This document shows, piece by piece, positions 43,612 through 52,696 of a DNA stretch of 64,000 bases (positions are counted from its first letter, which is position 1; each line of letters opens with the position of its first letter). Location: assembly GCA_964442135.1 (NCBI GenBank), contig CAYTYN010000001.1:57922-121921 (forward strand). Direction: 5' to 3'. Under the pieces are notes generated by a model. It was given only the letters and a program-made list of their open reading frames with translations, was not told where the DNA came from and did not search any database. The DNA is from Avanaerovorax sp964442135 (GTDB lineage Bacteria; Bacillota; Clostridia; Peptostreptococcales; Anaerovoracaceae). Made by a program: the position numbers and the translations under genes.

Positions 43612-43621
43612 TTTAAGAAGT

Positions 43622-43650
43622 AAAATCGGCGGTTTCGCCGATTTTTTTAT
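43622..43650 (+). terminator. recF terminator
   Basis: Perfect 9-bp stem AAATCGGCG/CGCCGATTT (43623-43631 with 43636-43644), GTTT loop, and a run of T. Confidence 0.92.
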
Positions 43651-43697
43651 AAATTTAATGAAATATATCAAAATAATACAAATAACAGCTGATTAAC

Positions 43698-43726
43698 TTG
43701 TTTTTTGGCTGAAAATGTAATATAAT
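43698..43726 (+). promoter_or_regulatory. gyrB promoter
   Basis: TTGTTT (43698-43703), 17 bp, TATAAT (43721-43726), 46 bp before the gyrB ATG. Confidence 0.75.
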
Positions 43727-43772
43727 ATCTGATGTTTTGTTGATGAAATAATAATTCAAAGGCAGGTTTTAA

Positions 43773-45692
43773 ATGAGCTCTGAAACTAAGGTAAACAGCA
43801 AATATGATGCGTCTCAGATTCAGGTACTGGAGGGTCTTGAGGCTGTAAGAAAAAGGCCGGGAATGTATATCGGAAGCACAGGCCCTAAGGGTCTCCATCA
43901 TCTCGTCTATGAGATACTGGATAACAGTGTGGACGAAGCTCTTGCCGGTTATTGCAAAAACATAAAGGTAACTATAAATAAAGACAATTCCATAACCGTA
44001 GAGGATGACGGAAGAGGAATGCCTGTGGATAAGCACCCCAAGCTGGGAATACCGGCTATAGAGGTCATACATACGGTACTTCACGCCGGAGGTAAGTTCG
44101 GCGGTGAAGGATATAAGGTTTCCGGCGGTCTTCACGGAGTAGGAGCTTCTGTAGTCAACGCTCTATCCACTAAAATGGAAGTGGAGGTGAGGAGAAACGG
44201 CAGCGTCTACAGACAAAATTATTCAAGAGGAAAGACCATCACTCCCCTTGAAACAGTAGGGACTGCGAAGAAGACAGGTTCGAAGACTACATTTTGGCCG
44301 GATCCTGAGATATTCGACGATATCGTATACGACTATGATACTCTTGAGCATCGTCTCAGAGAAATGGCATTTTTAAATAAAGGCATAAGGATAAGCCTTA
44401 CCGATAACAGGGAGGATAAGAAAAAAGAGGAATTCTACTATGAAGGCGGTCTTTCGGAATTTGTCAGACATATAAATAAAAACAAAGACGTTCTCCACAA
44501 GGAGGTTATATACTTCGAGGTGGTGAAAGAAGACATGGAAATGGAAGTTGCTATGCAGTATACAGACAGGTACAGCGAGATGATCCTTTCCTATGCCAAC
44601 AATATAAATACAGTTGAAGGCGGAACTCACATGGCAGGATTTAAATCAGCCATTACCAGAGTTTTAAACGAATACGCCAGAAAGAATAAAATACTCAAGG
44701 ATAACGACGACTCACTTTCAGGAGAGGATGTGAGGGAGGGTCTTACGGGAATTATTTCCGTAAAGCTGACTCAGCCACAGTTCGAAGGTCAGACTAAAGC
44801 GAAGCTGGGAAACAGCGAGATTAGAGGATTCGTAGAAACCTCCACCAGTGAAAACCTTATGGCCTTTTTGGAGGAACACCCTTCGGAAGCAAGGGTGATA
44901 CTGGATAAATGTCTCAGGGCATTCAGAGCGAGAGAAGCGGCGAGAAAGGCAAGAGAGCTGACCAGGAGGAAAAGCGTTCTTGACAGCATATCCCTTCCCG
45001 GAAAGCTGGCCGACTGCTCGGAAAAGGATCCTGCGAAATCTGAGATATTCTTGGTAGAGGGAGACTCTGCGGGAGGCAGCGCCAAGCAGGGACGTGACAG
45101 GATGAGACAGGCCGTCCTGCCCTTGAGAGGTAAGATCCTGAACGTAGAAAAAGCCCGTCTTGACAAAATACTTAACTCTGACGAAATCAAAAACATGATC
45201 ACGGCTTTTGGCTGCGGTATAGGAGACGAATTTGATATAAATAAGCTGAGATACCACAAGATCATAATAATGACAGATGCCGACGTGGATGGAGCCCACA
45301 TAAGGACGCTTCTCTTTACCTTCTTCTACAGATATATGACTCCTCTCATTGAAGGCGGGTATGTCTATGCGGCTAAGCCTCCTCTCTTCATGACGAAGAG
45401 AAACAAGGAGGTGTATTATACGTACAGTGAAAGAGAGCAGGATAAGCTGATGGAAAAGCTTTCGAAAAAAGGCGGAAAGCCTTTAATCCAGAGATACAAA
45501 GGTCTGGGAGAGATGGATTTCCATCAGCTGTGGGAAACTACCATGGACTACAATAACAGGACTCTCATTCAGATAACCTTGGAGGACGCTGCAGCCGCCG
45601 ATGAGATTTTTACAGTCCTAATGGGAGATAAGGTCCCGCCGAGAAAGAAATTCATAGAAGAAAACGCCAAGTATGCGGAAATTGATATTTAA
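43773..45692 (+). CDS. gyrB: DNA gyrase subunit B
   Basis: A 639-residue ATPase subunit of type II topoisomerase. GHKL motifs EILDNSVDEAL and DDGRGMPVDKHP, GVGASVVNALS, Toprim EGDSAGGSAKQGRDR and DADVDGAHI, and the C-terminal QRYKGLGEMDFHQLWETTMD. Complete. gyrA follows after 15 bp. Confidence 0.97.
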   Translation: MSSETKVNSKYDASQIQVLEGLEAVRKRPGMYIGSTGPKGLHHLVYEILDNSVDEALAGYCKNIKVTINKDNSITVEDDGRGMPVDKHPKLGIPAIEVIHTVLHAGGKFGGEGYKVSGGLHGVGASVVNALSTKMEVEVRRNGSVYRQNYSRGKTITPLETVGTAKKTGSKTTFWPDPEIFDDIVYDYDTLEHRLREMAFLNKGIRISLTDNREDKKKEEFYYEGGLSEFVRHINKNKDVLHKEVIYFEVVKEDMEMEVAMQYTDRYSEMILSYANNINTVEGGTHMAGFKSAITRVLNEYARKNKILKDNDDSLSGEDVREGLTGIISVKLTQPQFEGQTKAKLGNSEIRGFVETSTSENLMAFLEEHPSEARVILDKCLRAFRAREAARKARELTRRKSVLDSISLPGKLADCSEKDPAKSEIFLVEGDSAGGSAKQGRDRMRQAVLPLRGKILNVEKARLDKILNSDEIKNMITAFGCGIGDEFDINKLRYHKIIIMTDADVDGAHIRTLLFTFFYRYMTPLIEGGYVYAAKPPLFMTKRNKEVYYTYSEREQDKLMEKLSKKGGKPLIQRYKGLGEMDFHQLWETTMDYNNRTLIQITLEDAAAADEIFTVLMGDKVPPRKKFIEENAKYAEIDI

Positions 45693-45707
45693 GGAAGGGA
45701 GGGTAAT

Positions 45708-48149
45708 ATGTCTAACAATTTCGAAGATACCAGAGTAGAACAACATGAGATATATGATGAGATGAAGAAGTCATATATCGACTATTCTATGAGCGTCATA
45801 GTAGGCCGCGCCCTTCCTGACGTGAGGGACGGCCTTAAGCCTGTACACAGAAGGATATTATATGGCATGGGCCAGTTGGGAGTTACCCCCGATAAGCCTC
45901 ACAAGAAGTCGGCCCGTATAGTCGGCGAGGTAATGGGTAAATATCATCCTCACGGTGAAAGCTCCATATATGATGCCATGGTAAGAATGGCTCAGGATTT
46001 TTCACAGAGATATATGCTGGTAGACGGCCACGGAAATTTCGGATCCATAGACGGAGACGGTGCAGCCGCTCAGCGTTACACGGAAGCCAGAATGTCCCCT
46101 TACGCCCTTCAGATGCTGAGGGATATAGATAAGGATACCGTAGATTTCAGGGATAACTTTGACGGCGAAGAAAAAGAACCGGTAGTTTTACCGAGCCGTT
46201 TTCCTAATCTTCTCGTCAACGGTTCCAACGGTATCGCCGTAGGTATGGCTACATCCATACCGCCTCACAACCTGGGCGAGGTAATAGATGCGACTGTAAA
46301 GCTTATTGACGATCCGAAGGCCACTGTGGAGGATCTGGTTAAGATCGTCAAAGGACCTGATTTTCCAACCGGCGCTCTGGTTCTTGGAAAAAGCGGAATC
46401 AGGGACGCATATACCACGGGTATAGGTAAGATCCAAGTGAGATCGGTATGTGAAATTGAGGAAACTGACAGAGGACGCGCTCAGATCGTAGTCAGTGAAA
46501 TCCCTTATCAGGTGAACAAGGCTCGCCTAATCGAAAAGATGGCTGAGCTGGTTAAGGAAAAGAAGGTCGAAGGTATTTCAGCCATAAGGGACGAGTCCAA
46601 CAGAGAAGGAATACGGATAGTCGTAGAGCTTAAGAGGGACGCCAATCCTCAGGTGACCCTTAACAGATTCTATAAGCACACTCAGCTTCAGGACAGCTAC
46701 AGCATGATAATGATAGCTCTCGTAGACGGACAGCCTAAGGTGCTGAGCCTTTACGACGTGCTGAACGAGTATATAAAGTTCCAAAAGGAAGTGGTTACCA
46801 GAAGGACCGTTTTCGATTTGAATAAAGCGGAAGCCAGAGCTCACATACTGGAAGGACTGAGAATAGCTCTTGATAATATCGATGAGATTATCAAGATAAT
46901 CAGGAGCGCATATAACGACGCTAAGGAAAAGCTGATGGAAAGATTCGGTCTTTCCGAGGTTCAGGCTCAGGCCATACTGGATATGAGACTGGCAAGACTG
47001 CAGGGATTGGAAAGAGAGAAGATCGAAAACGAGTATAATGAGCTCATGGAGAGAATCGCGTATTACAAGTCTCTTCTGGAGGATGAACATCTTCTCATGT
47101 CGGTAATAAAGGACGAGCTCTTAGAGATAAAGAAGAAATTCGGAGATAAGAGAAGAACCAAGATAGTAAAAGACGAGGGCGAAATAGACGAAGAGGATCT
47201 GGTGGAAGAGGAAAACGTAGCGGTCACCCTGACTCATCTGGGATATATAAAGAGAGTTCAGGCCGATACCTATAAAGCACAGAGAAGAGGAGGCAAAGGC
47301 ATAACGGGACTGACGACGAGAGATAACGACTTTGTCAAGGATCTCATCATGACGTCTACCCACGACTACCTGATGTTCTTCACCAATACGGGAAAGGCAC
47401 ATCAGATAAAATCCTATGAAATACCTGAAGCTACCAGGACTGCCAGAGGAACTCCGGCCATAAACATTCTCAATCTCCTTCAAAGAGAGAGAATCACGGC
47501 TGTAATACCGGTCAACGATTTTGACACAGACCGCTATCTCATTGCTGTGACTAAACACGGCATCATAAAAAAGACCTCTGTTTCTCAGTTCAATACTAAC
47601 AGAAAGACCGGGCTGATCGCCATAAACCTTAAGGAGGGTGATGAGCTTATCGGAATAAAGGAGACTACCGGCAGCAACAATATTATCATCGTCACGAAAA
47701 AGGGAAAATGCATATGCTTCTCAGAAAAGGACGTCAGAGAGATGGGCAGAATAGCCGGAGGCGTGAAGGCTATAACCCTTGAAGACGGTGACGAAGTGGT
47801 AGCCATGGAACTGGTAGAACCGGGTCAACAGCTCCTCGTAGTTACAGAAAACGGATACGGAAAGCGTACCCATGTAGAAGATTACAAGGTACAGACGCGG
47901 GGCGGAAAGGGTCTCCTCACCTATGATAAGGCTAAGTTTAAAAAGACGGGTGCTCTTGTAGGAGCCGTCGTCGTAGACGATGACGATGAGATAATGCTCA
48001 TAAATTCAGACGGCATTATCATCAGAGTAAAAGCCAGCGACGTTACTGTCTTAGGACGGGCTACTCAGGGAGTGAGGATCATGAAGGTGGAAGGCGGCGC
48101 TAAAATCGTATCCATGGCAAAGGTCATCCGTGAAGACGATAATGAATAG
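45708..48149 (+). CDS. gyrA: DNA gyrase subunit A
   Basis: An 813-residue subunit. The catalytic tyrosine is in AAAQRYTEARMSPYA, the quinolone-region sequence is HPHGESSIYDAMVRMAQDF (Ser at the usual resistance position, i.e. wild-type), and QRRGGKGITGL is the GyrA box needed for DNA wrapping. An acidic tail ends IREDDNE. An anti-sigma gene starts 41 bp later. Confidence 0.97.
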   Translation: MSNNFEDTRVEQHEIYDEMKKSYIDYSMSVIVGRALPDVRDGLKPVHRRILYGMGQLGVTPDKPHKKSARIVGEVMGKYHPHGESSIYDAMVRMAQDFSQRYMLVDGHGNFGSIDGDGAAAQRYTEARMSPYALQMLRDIDKDTVDFRDNFDGEEKEPVVLPSRFPNLLVNGSNGIAVGMATSIPPHNLGEVIDATVKLIDDPKATVEDLVKIVKGPDFPTGALVLGKSGIRDAYTTGIGKIQVRSVCEIEETDRGRAQIVVSEIPYQVNKARLIEKMAELVKEKKVEGISAIRDESNREGIRIVVELKRDANPQVTLNRFYKHTQLQDSYSMIMIALVDGQPKVLSLYDVLNEYIKFQKEVVTRRTVFDLNKAEARAHILEGLRIALDNIDEIIKIIRSAYNDAKEKLMERFGLSEVQAQAILDMRLARLQGLEREKIENEYNELMERIAYYKSLLEDEHLLMSVIKDELLEIKKKFGDKRRTKIVKDEGEIDEEDLVEEENVAVTLTHLGYIKRVQADTYKAQRRGGKGITGLTTRDNDFVKDLIMTSTHDYLMFFTNTGKAHQIKSYEIPEATRTARGTPAINILNLLQRERITAVIPVNDFDTDRYLIAVTKHGIIKKTSVSQFNTNRKTGLIAINLKEGDELIGIKETTGSNNIIIVTKKGKCICFSEKDVREMGRIAGGVKAITLEDGDEVVAMELVEPGQQLLVVTENGYGKRTHVEDYKVQTRGGKGLLTYDKAKFKKTGALVGAVVVDDDDEIMLINSDGIIIRVKASDVTVLGRATQGVRIMKVEGGAKIVSMAKVIREDDNE

Positions 48150-48190
48150 GAAAACTGTGCAGGTGGATTTTTTTACCGGGAGAAATTACA

Positions 48191-48589
48191 ATGGATAATT
48201 TAAAAATATCAATACCGGGAAAACCGGAATATCTTACAATGGTAAGGCTGGCGGTAACATCTATGGCTACCATGGCAGGCTTTGATATAGAGACTTCAGA
48301 AGATATAAAGACAGCGGTATCAGAGGCGTGCAAGAACGTGGCATGCCATGGCAGCGATAGGCTCAGCAATAAATACATGATAGAGTGCGACGTAGATAAG
48401 GGATTCATGGAGATTACGGTAAGGGATGATTGCGACGGTCATACTATCGAAAAGATCAATAAGCCATGTCTCAACTGTCCCGCAGATGGAGATCTCGGTA
48501 TTTTCGTGATTAAATCGCTGATGGACGAAGTCGAGTACGGAACAGATGACGCAGGCCATAAATTCGTTAAAATGGGGAAAAAGTTATGA
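48191..48589 (+). CDS. RsbW/SpoIIAB-type anti-sigma factor kinase
   Basis: A 132-residue GHKL protein. N-box SEDIKTAVSEACKNVACHG, G1-like VRDDCDGHTI and G2 DGDLGIFVIKSLMDEVEYG are visible, matching anti-sigma kinases that hold SigB/SigF-type factors. The stop overlaps the start of the sigma gene (ATGA), so the two are translated together. No anti-anti-sigma (STAS) gene accompanies it, unlike the rsbVW or spoIIAA/AB operons. Confidence 0.88.
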   Translation: MDNLKISIPGKPEYLTMVRLAVTSMATMAGFDIETSEDIKTAVSEACKNVACHGSDRLSNKYMIECDVDKGFMEITVRDDCDGHTIEKINKPCLNCPADGDLGIFVIKSLMDEVEYGTDDAGHKFVKMGKKL

Positions 48590-49323
48590 TTGATCAGAAC
48601 GAGTTGTTCGAACAGTACAGAGACAACCCGACTATTGAAAAGAGAAACGAAATAGTGGAAAATTACCTCTATATGGTTGATATCCTCATAAGAAAATACC
48701 TTAATAAGGGCGTGGAATACGACGATCTTTATCAGGTTGGAGCTATGGCCTTAGTTTCCGCCGTGGAGAGATTCGACCCTGCCAAGGGGTTTGAGTTCAG
48801 CTCCTTTGCTACGCCTACTATCCTAGGTGAAATCAAGAAATATTTTCGCGATAAGCAGTGGAGCCTGAAGGTTCCCAGAAGGCTAAAGGAAATCGCTTCT
48901 AAGGTTCAGGAGAGTAAGGAAATACTCTACGCTAAATATCAGAGAAACCCTACGGCGGAGGAAATCGCCGAATATATGGGATACACCGTGGAGCAGATAA
49001 TAGAGGCTCTGGAAAGCTCCCAAGCCTACGGAACCTATTCTCTGGATAAAACCTTTGACGAGGCGGGAGAGGATGGGGAGAGTCCGTTCCTTGAAAGGTA
49101 CACAGGCTTTGATGAGGCGGGCTATGACAGAGTGGAAACCTCCGACATAATAAAGAAGGTGATGGACACATTCAGCGATCAGTACAAGGTGATATTCCGC
49201 GAGCGATTTTTAAACGACCGCTCCCAGTCAGATATAGCGAGAGAGCTGGGGATTTCCCAGATGAGCGTATCCAGAGCTGAGCGAAACATGATAAAAAGGT
49301 TCAAGGCAGAACTGAAAAGATGA
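48586..49323 (+). CDS. SigB/SigF/SigG-family RNA polymerase sigma factor
   Basis: A 245-residue alternative sigma factor. Region 2 (GVEYDDLYQVGAMALVSAVERFDPAKGFEFSSFATPTILGEIKKYFRDK), region 3 (NPTAEEIAEYMGYTVEQIIEAL) and region 4 (SQSDIARELGISQMSVSRAERNMIKRF) are all present. It is paired with the upstream anti-sigma gene. It is close in shape to both SigB (stress) and SigF/G (spore), and the sequence alone does not say which; no spoIIA or rsb neighbours are visible. Confidence 0.92.
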   Translation: MIDQNELFEQYRDNPTIEKRNEIVENYLYMVDILIRKYLNKGVEYDDLYQVGAMALVSAVERFDPAKGFEFSSFATPTILGEIKKYFRDKQWSLKVPRRLKEIASKVQESKEILYAKYQRNPTAEEIAEYMGYTVEQIIEALESSQAYGTYSLDKTFDEAGEDGESPFLERYTGFDEAGYDRVETSDIIKKVMDTFSDQYKVIFRERFLNDRSQSDIARELGISQMSVSRAERNMIKRFKAELKR

Positions 49324-49324
49324 A

Positions 49325-49370
49325 AAAACGGCTCCCATCGGCACATTTAACCTGTGGGAGCCGTTTTCTT
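49325..49370. terminator. Bidirectional terminator between sigma factor and AIM24 genes
   Basis: Perfect 13-bp stem AAAACGGCTCCCA/TGGGAGCCGTTTT (49325-49337 with 49355-49367), with A/T runs on both sides, between convergent genes. Confidence 0.92.
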
Positions 49371-49382
49371 GGCAGAATTGGA

Positions 49383-50057
49383 TCAGTTACCTGACGGTAA
49401 GAACGGTCTGAGAGCCGAGGCTACCTCGGATATGGGCATTGTTTGGAGCCATATCCTGCCCGGTCCGGACAGCCTGGTATTGAACAGGCCTTCGCCGCCG
49501 AACATGATGTTTTTCACACCCTTTACCTGCTCTATACTGATGGATACGCTGGTTTCGAAGCCCAGAACATTTCCGGTATCTACTAAGATGTCCTGTCCTG
49601 CCTTGAGCTGGTATTCCACCACATCTCCGTCAACCTCTATGAAGGCGATGCCGTTTCCCGAAAGTCTCTGCATGATGAAGCCTTCACCGCCGAAAATACC
49701 TGTGCTCATTTTCTTATTGAAGTGGATGGAAAGCTCCACACCGGCCTCTGAGGCGAGAAAACCGGATTTCTGCACGATAAATTCCTTTCCCGGACCTATT
49801 TCCATAGGTATGATCATACCCGGAAAGCTGGAGCCGAAGGCAATCATGCCGTCTCCGTCAGCCGTATATATATTCTGGAACATGGCTTCTCCGGAAAAGG
49901 CTTTTGAAAACATCTTGCCTATTCCTCCGCCGATAGTTTCCATTCTCATGTTAGGACTCATCCAGACCATGGAGCCTTTTTCAGTAATCATCTTTTCGCC
50001 GTCTGTAAGATTACAGATCACGATGGGAAATGTGCCGCCTTTGATTTCATATTTCAT
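49383..50057 (-). CDS. AIM24/TIGR00266 family protein
   Basis: A 224-residue all-beta protein rich in glycine. MITEKGSMVWMSPNMRMETIGGGIGKMFSKAFSGE, MIIPMEIGPGKEFIVQKSGFLASE and FGGEGLFNTRLSGPGRIWLQT are typical of the family related to mitochondrial AIM24. The function in bacteria is not known. Single gene ended by the shared terminator. Confidence 0.88.
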   Translation of the reverse strand: MKYEIKGGTFPIVICNLTDGEKMITEKGSMVWMSPNMRMETIGGGIGKMFSKAFSGEAMFQNIYTADGDGMIAFGSSFPGMIIPMEIGPGKEFIVQKSGFLASEAGVELSIHFNKKMSTGIFGGEGFIMQRLSGNGIAFIEVDGDVVEYQLKAGQDILVDTGNVLGFETSVSISIEQVKGVKNIMFGGEGLFNTRLSGPGRIWLQTMPISEVASALRPFLPSGN

Positions 50058-50157
50058 GTTCAGAACCTCTTATCTCAATATTGCAAAATCGTCCGTCTCT
50101 TTTATACTATATCCTCAAAGGAAAGTAAATAACTTATAGTAAACGACAGAGATAATT

Positions 50158-50349
50158 TTACTTAAACGCACAAAGCTTCCTTAACCGGTCATTTAGCCTC
50201 GCCCATGACTCAAAAGCTGAATAAACTGTCTTCTTAAGCATGGACACTGTAGCAAAGAAAACATCATGAGTATTTTTACGACGTGTAAAACGCCGGACTT
50301 GTTCGATTGGATTAAGATCCGGTGAGTACGGTGAGTACGGTGGAAATTT
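50158..50349 (-). pseudogene. IS630-family transposase, C-terminal remnant
   Basis: Translating the minus strand gives a 63-residue end with PPYSPYSPDLNPIEQV, then RRFTRRKNTHDVFFATV, ending LCAFK-stop. PYSPDLNPIE is the DDE glutamate motif of IS630 transposases. The 5' part is missing, and a 9-bp in-frame duplication (SPYSPY) sits in the motif. No inverted repeats were found at its ends. Confidence 0.85.
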
Positions 50350-50526
50350 AATAAATGTTACACTCCCGCATTAAATATAAGAATCTATTAAATTTATTGA
50401 CAATAAATTCGTAGCAATATACAATAAAGAAAAAATCATTTCTCAAAAAGGTATCGATATGAGAATTGCTGTAAAATGTATGTAATGCACCAATGTGTTT
50501 TCACATTTTACCTCTTCGGATTCTGA

Positions 50527-50832
50527 CAAATTATTACAGATGAAACATACTCTACATTAGGAAGTTCCGGTTTGGCTATCGATGTAGGTCAGCATGCTTG
50601 GCTACATTTCAAAAATACATCAACTTCATCTATTAAGGTAGGCGGATTAACAGTACCCGCAGGGCAGTCAGTTACTGTCGGCACTTGGGGAAATAAGGGT
50701 AACCGGTTCTAAACTGAATGAACTATCATCATTGCTGAAAAGTACAGTATTATTGATACGGGCAATTACAGGAAAAATGCCGGCTGTATCGGTATGAAAA
50801 GATTTACTATAACGCAACCCCTCCCCAAATAG
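50527..50832 (+). pseudogene. Decayed ORF of unknown secreted-protein type
   Basis: A frame without a start codon reads LGSSGLAIDVGQHAWLHFKN then IKVGGLTVPAGQSVTVGTWG before TAA (50710) and TGA (50719); the same frame then continues to TAG at 50830 (KYSIIDTGNYRKNAGCIGMK). Codon-like content across in-frame stops suggests a gene that has lost both its start and its stop integrity. It resembles the beta-rich end of a secreted protein, but I do not know the family. Confidence 0.5.
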
Positions 50833-50897
50833 GCAACATCCAAATTGTATGTGATATATGACGAAAACCCTACACTTATATATTAGGAGGATATAGT

Positions 50898-51272
50898 ATG
50901 TTAAAACGTCGGTGGATTTTTATAGTATGTGTTACATGTATTTTGTTAGTTGCATTTTTCTATATTGTTTCTAATATTGCAATATATGCAACTGATAATG
51001 TCGGGATGATTTTTAAAGTAGAAGAAAGTGAAAATACGATCATTATTCACGGCTCCACTGCTAATCCCGCTAAATTTTTCGCTCGGAGCGAAGTCAAAAT
51101 AGAAGGCCAAAAGGCTTATATCACAGCATATTATTACTCCTTGCCTTTTTTTAAAAGCAAGAAAACCGGCGACTTTCAGATAACTATTGACAATTCTGAT
51201 AAAGCAATCCAAGAGGTGTTTTTAGATGATGGTAAAACTTTAAGCGAGATATATAGCGAACGACATAATTGA
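50898..51272 (+). CDS. Small N-terminally anchored protein of unknown function
   Basis: A 124-residue protein with AGGAGG before the ATG. It has a membrane helix at about 7-27 followed by a beta-rich domain (IIIHGSTANPAKFF, KAYITAYYYSLPFF, GDFQITIDNS). The shape fits small exported hypothetical proteins of Firmicutes. AT-rich like the scar next to it, so probably acquired. No known domain. Confidence 0.65.
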   Translation: MLKRRWIFIVCVTCILLVAFFYIVSNIAIYATDNVGMIFKVEESENTIIIHGSTANPAKFFARSEVKIEGQKAYITAYYYSLPFFKSKKTGDFQITIDNSDKAIQEVFLDDGKTLSEIYSERHN

Positions 51273-51301
51273 TTTTTATCGTTTACTGTAGCTTAAATCT
51301 C

Positions 51302-52696
51302 TTACTCTCTGTGCTCCACAGCTTCCACAAGCCTAACCGTAAACACGCTGCCCTCCTCCGGCCGGCTCTCTGCGCTGACAGTGCCCTCATGAGCCTCTGC
51401 TATCCATTTAACCATGGAAAGTCCCAGACCGAAGCTGCCCGAACCTGCTTCCTCGCCCGCATGGGATCGGGACTTATCCGCCTTATAGAAGCGATCGAAC
51501 ACGTGGAGAAGATCAGCCTCCGAAATTCCTATGCCGTTGTCGGAGATCTCTATAGCGATGCCTTCACCGTCGCGAATAAGGCTTAGACTTACGAAAGGCT
51601 CCTCTTTAGACGTATCCCTGTATTTTATCCCGTTTGTCACCAGATTTATCAGCATGCGCACCAGCAGAGTTTCGTCCCCTTCGACATATATGGCGGGCTG
51701 CACAATGCATGTAAGAGCTACTCCTTTGTCCGAGGCGATCCCCTTCAGCTCAGCAGTAACACTTTCACATAAAGCCGATAAATTGATCCTGTGTTTCTCT
51801 ATGATCTTATCCGTGTTTATGGTTCGGGACATCTGAAGGAGCTGAATTATGAGAGAGTTCATCCTGACACATTGAGCCTGGATAGCGGCGAGGGAATCCC
51901 TATATTCTTCTTCGGAGTCCGCCGCCATGAGAGCGTATTCGCATTCGGCGAGAATGACGGATACAGGAGTCTTCAGCTCGTGGGACACGTCAGAGGTAAA
52001 TTCCTCCTCTGACTTAAAAGCAGTCTCAAGCCTGTCGATCATAGCGTTGAGAGTTTCGGCAAGCCGGTAAAGCTCATCCCTGTTACGACCCATGGGAAGT
52101 CGGACGGACAGATCGTGGCCGTCATTTATTCTGCTCACAGCCTCTGTTATATCTGTCACCGGTTTCATTGACTTTCTCGCTATGAGACCGCCGGCGATCA
52201 GGGCTACTATGACAAGTCCCGGAACAGCCATCATCATGGTTATGCTTAAAGCGCCGAGGGAGCTGACCTCTATGTCCAGGTCGTAAATGCCGCGTATCCA
52301 TATTCCGACGCCGTTATCGTAAACCATCAGGGTATCGTAAATCATCCATGTATCGGCATTTGTCTCTATGAGATGAAACCGACCGGATTCAAGGGGTGTA
52401 TATATGGGAAATCCGGAAGGTTCGCTACCCATCACCCTGACTCCCGACTGGTCATAGACTATGAGAGCGACCCCTCGGTAGTTGGTTTGAAATTCGTCGG
52501 TTATCTGTATCAGTCCCTCATCGTATACTATGTTTTCAAAGCCGTCGTCTATTGCCTCGGCGAGGAGCGTTCCGGCGCTTTCCCTTATCTGGTTTACGGC
52601 AAAGAAATATATGATGGTGAAAAACGCCGCTGTAAAGATGAGAAGGACCGCTGCGTAAAATATGGTTATTTTTTTTCCTATAGTCCACTTCATCAT
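51302..52696 (-). CDS. Sensor histidine kinase
   Basis: A 464-residue membrane kinase. Two membrane helices (about 10-32 and 150-172) bracket an outside sensor region, then HAMP (RKSMKPVTDITEAVSRINDG), HisKA with the phosphorylated His in DVSHELKTPVSVI, and a HATPase with LVTNGIKYRD, ISDNGIGISE and SGSFGLGLSMVKWI. Overlaps the response regulator gene by 4 bp. The signal is unknown. Confidence 0.94.
   Translation of the reverse strand: MMKWTIGKKITIFYAAVLLIFTAAFFTIIYFFAVNQIRESAGTLLAEAIDDGFENIVYDEGLIQITDEFQTNYRGVALIVYDQSGVRVMGSEPSGFPIYTPLESGRFHLIETNADTWMIYDTLMVYDNGVGIWIRGIYDLDIEVSSLGALSITMMMAVPGLVIVALIAGGLIARKSMKPVTDITEAVSRINDGHDLSVRLPMGRNRDELYRLAETLNAMIDRLETAFKSEEEFTSDVSHELKTPVSVILAECEYALMAADSEEEYRDSLAAIQAQCVRMNSLIIQLLQMSRTINTDKIIEKHRINLSALCESVTAELKGIASDKGVALTCIVQPAIYVEGDETLLVRMLINLVTNGIKYRDTSKEEPFVSLSLIRDGEGIAIEISDNGIGISEADLLHVFDRFYKADKSRSHAGEEAGSGSFGLGLSMVKWIAEAHEGTVSAESRPEEGSVFTVRLVEAVEHRE

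Larger units (their letters stand above)
50058..50897. other. AT-rich intergenic scar with decayed genes
   Basis: This 840-bp region is more AT-rich than its surroundings and contains no intact gene. It holds an IS630 transposase remnant (50158-50349), a decayed ORF (50527-50832) and a hairpin GTAAAATGT/ACATTTTAC between about 50471 and 50512. Nothing else is recognisable. Confidence 0.75.
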
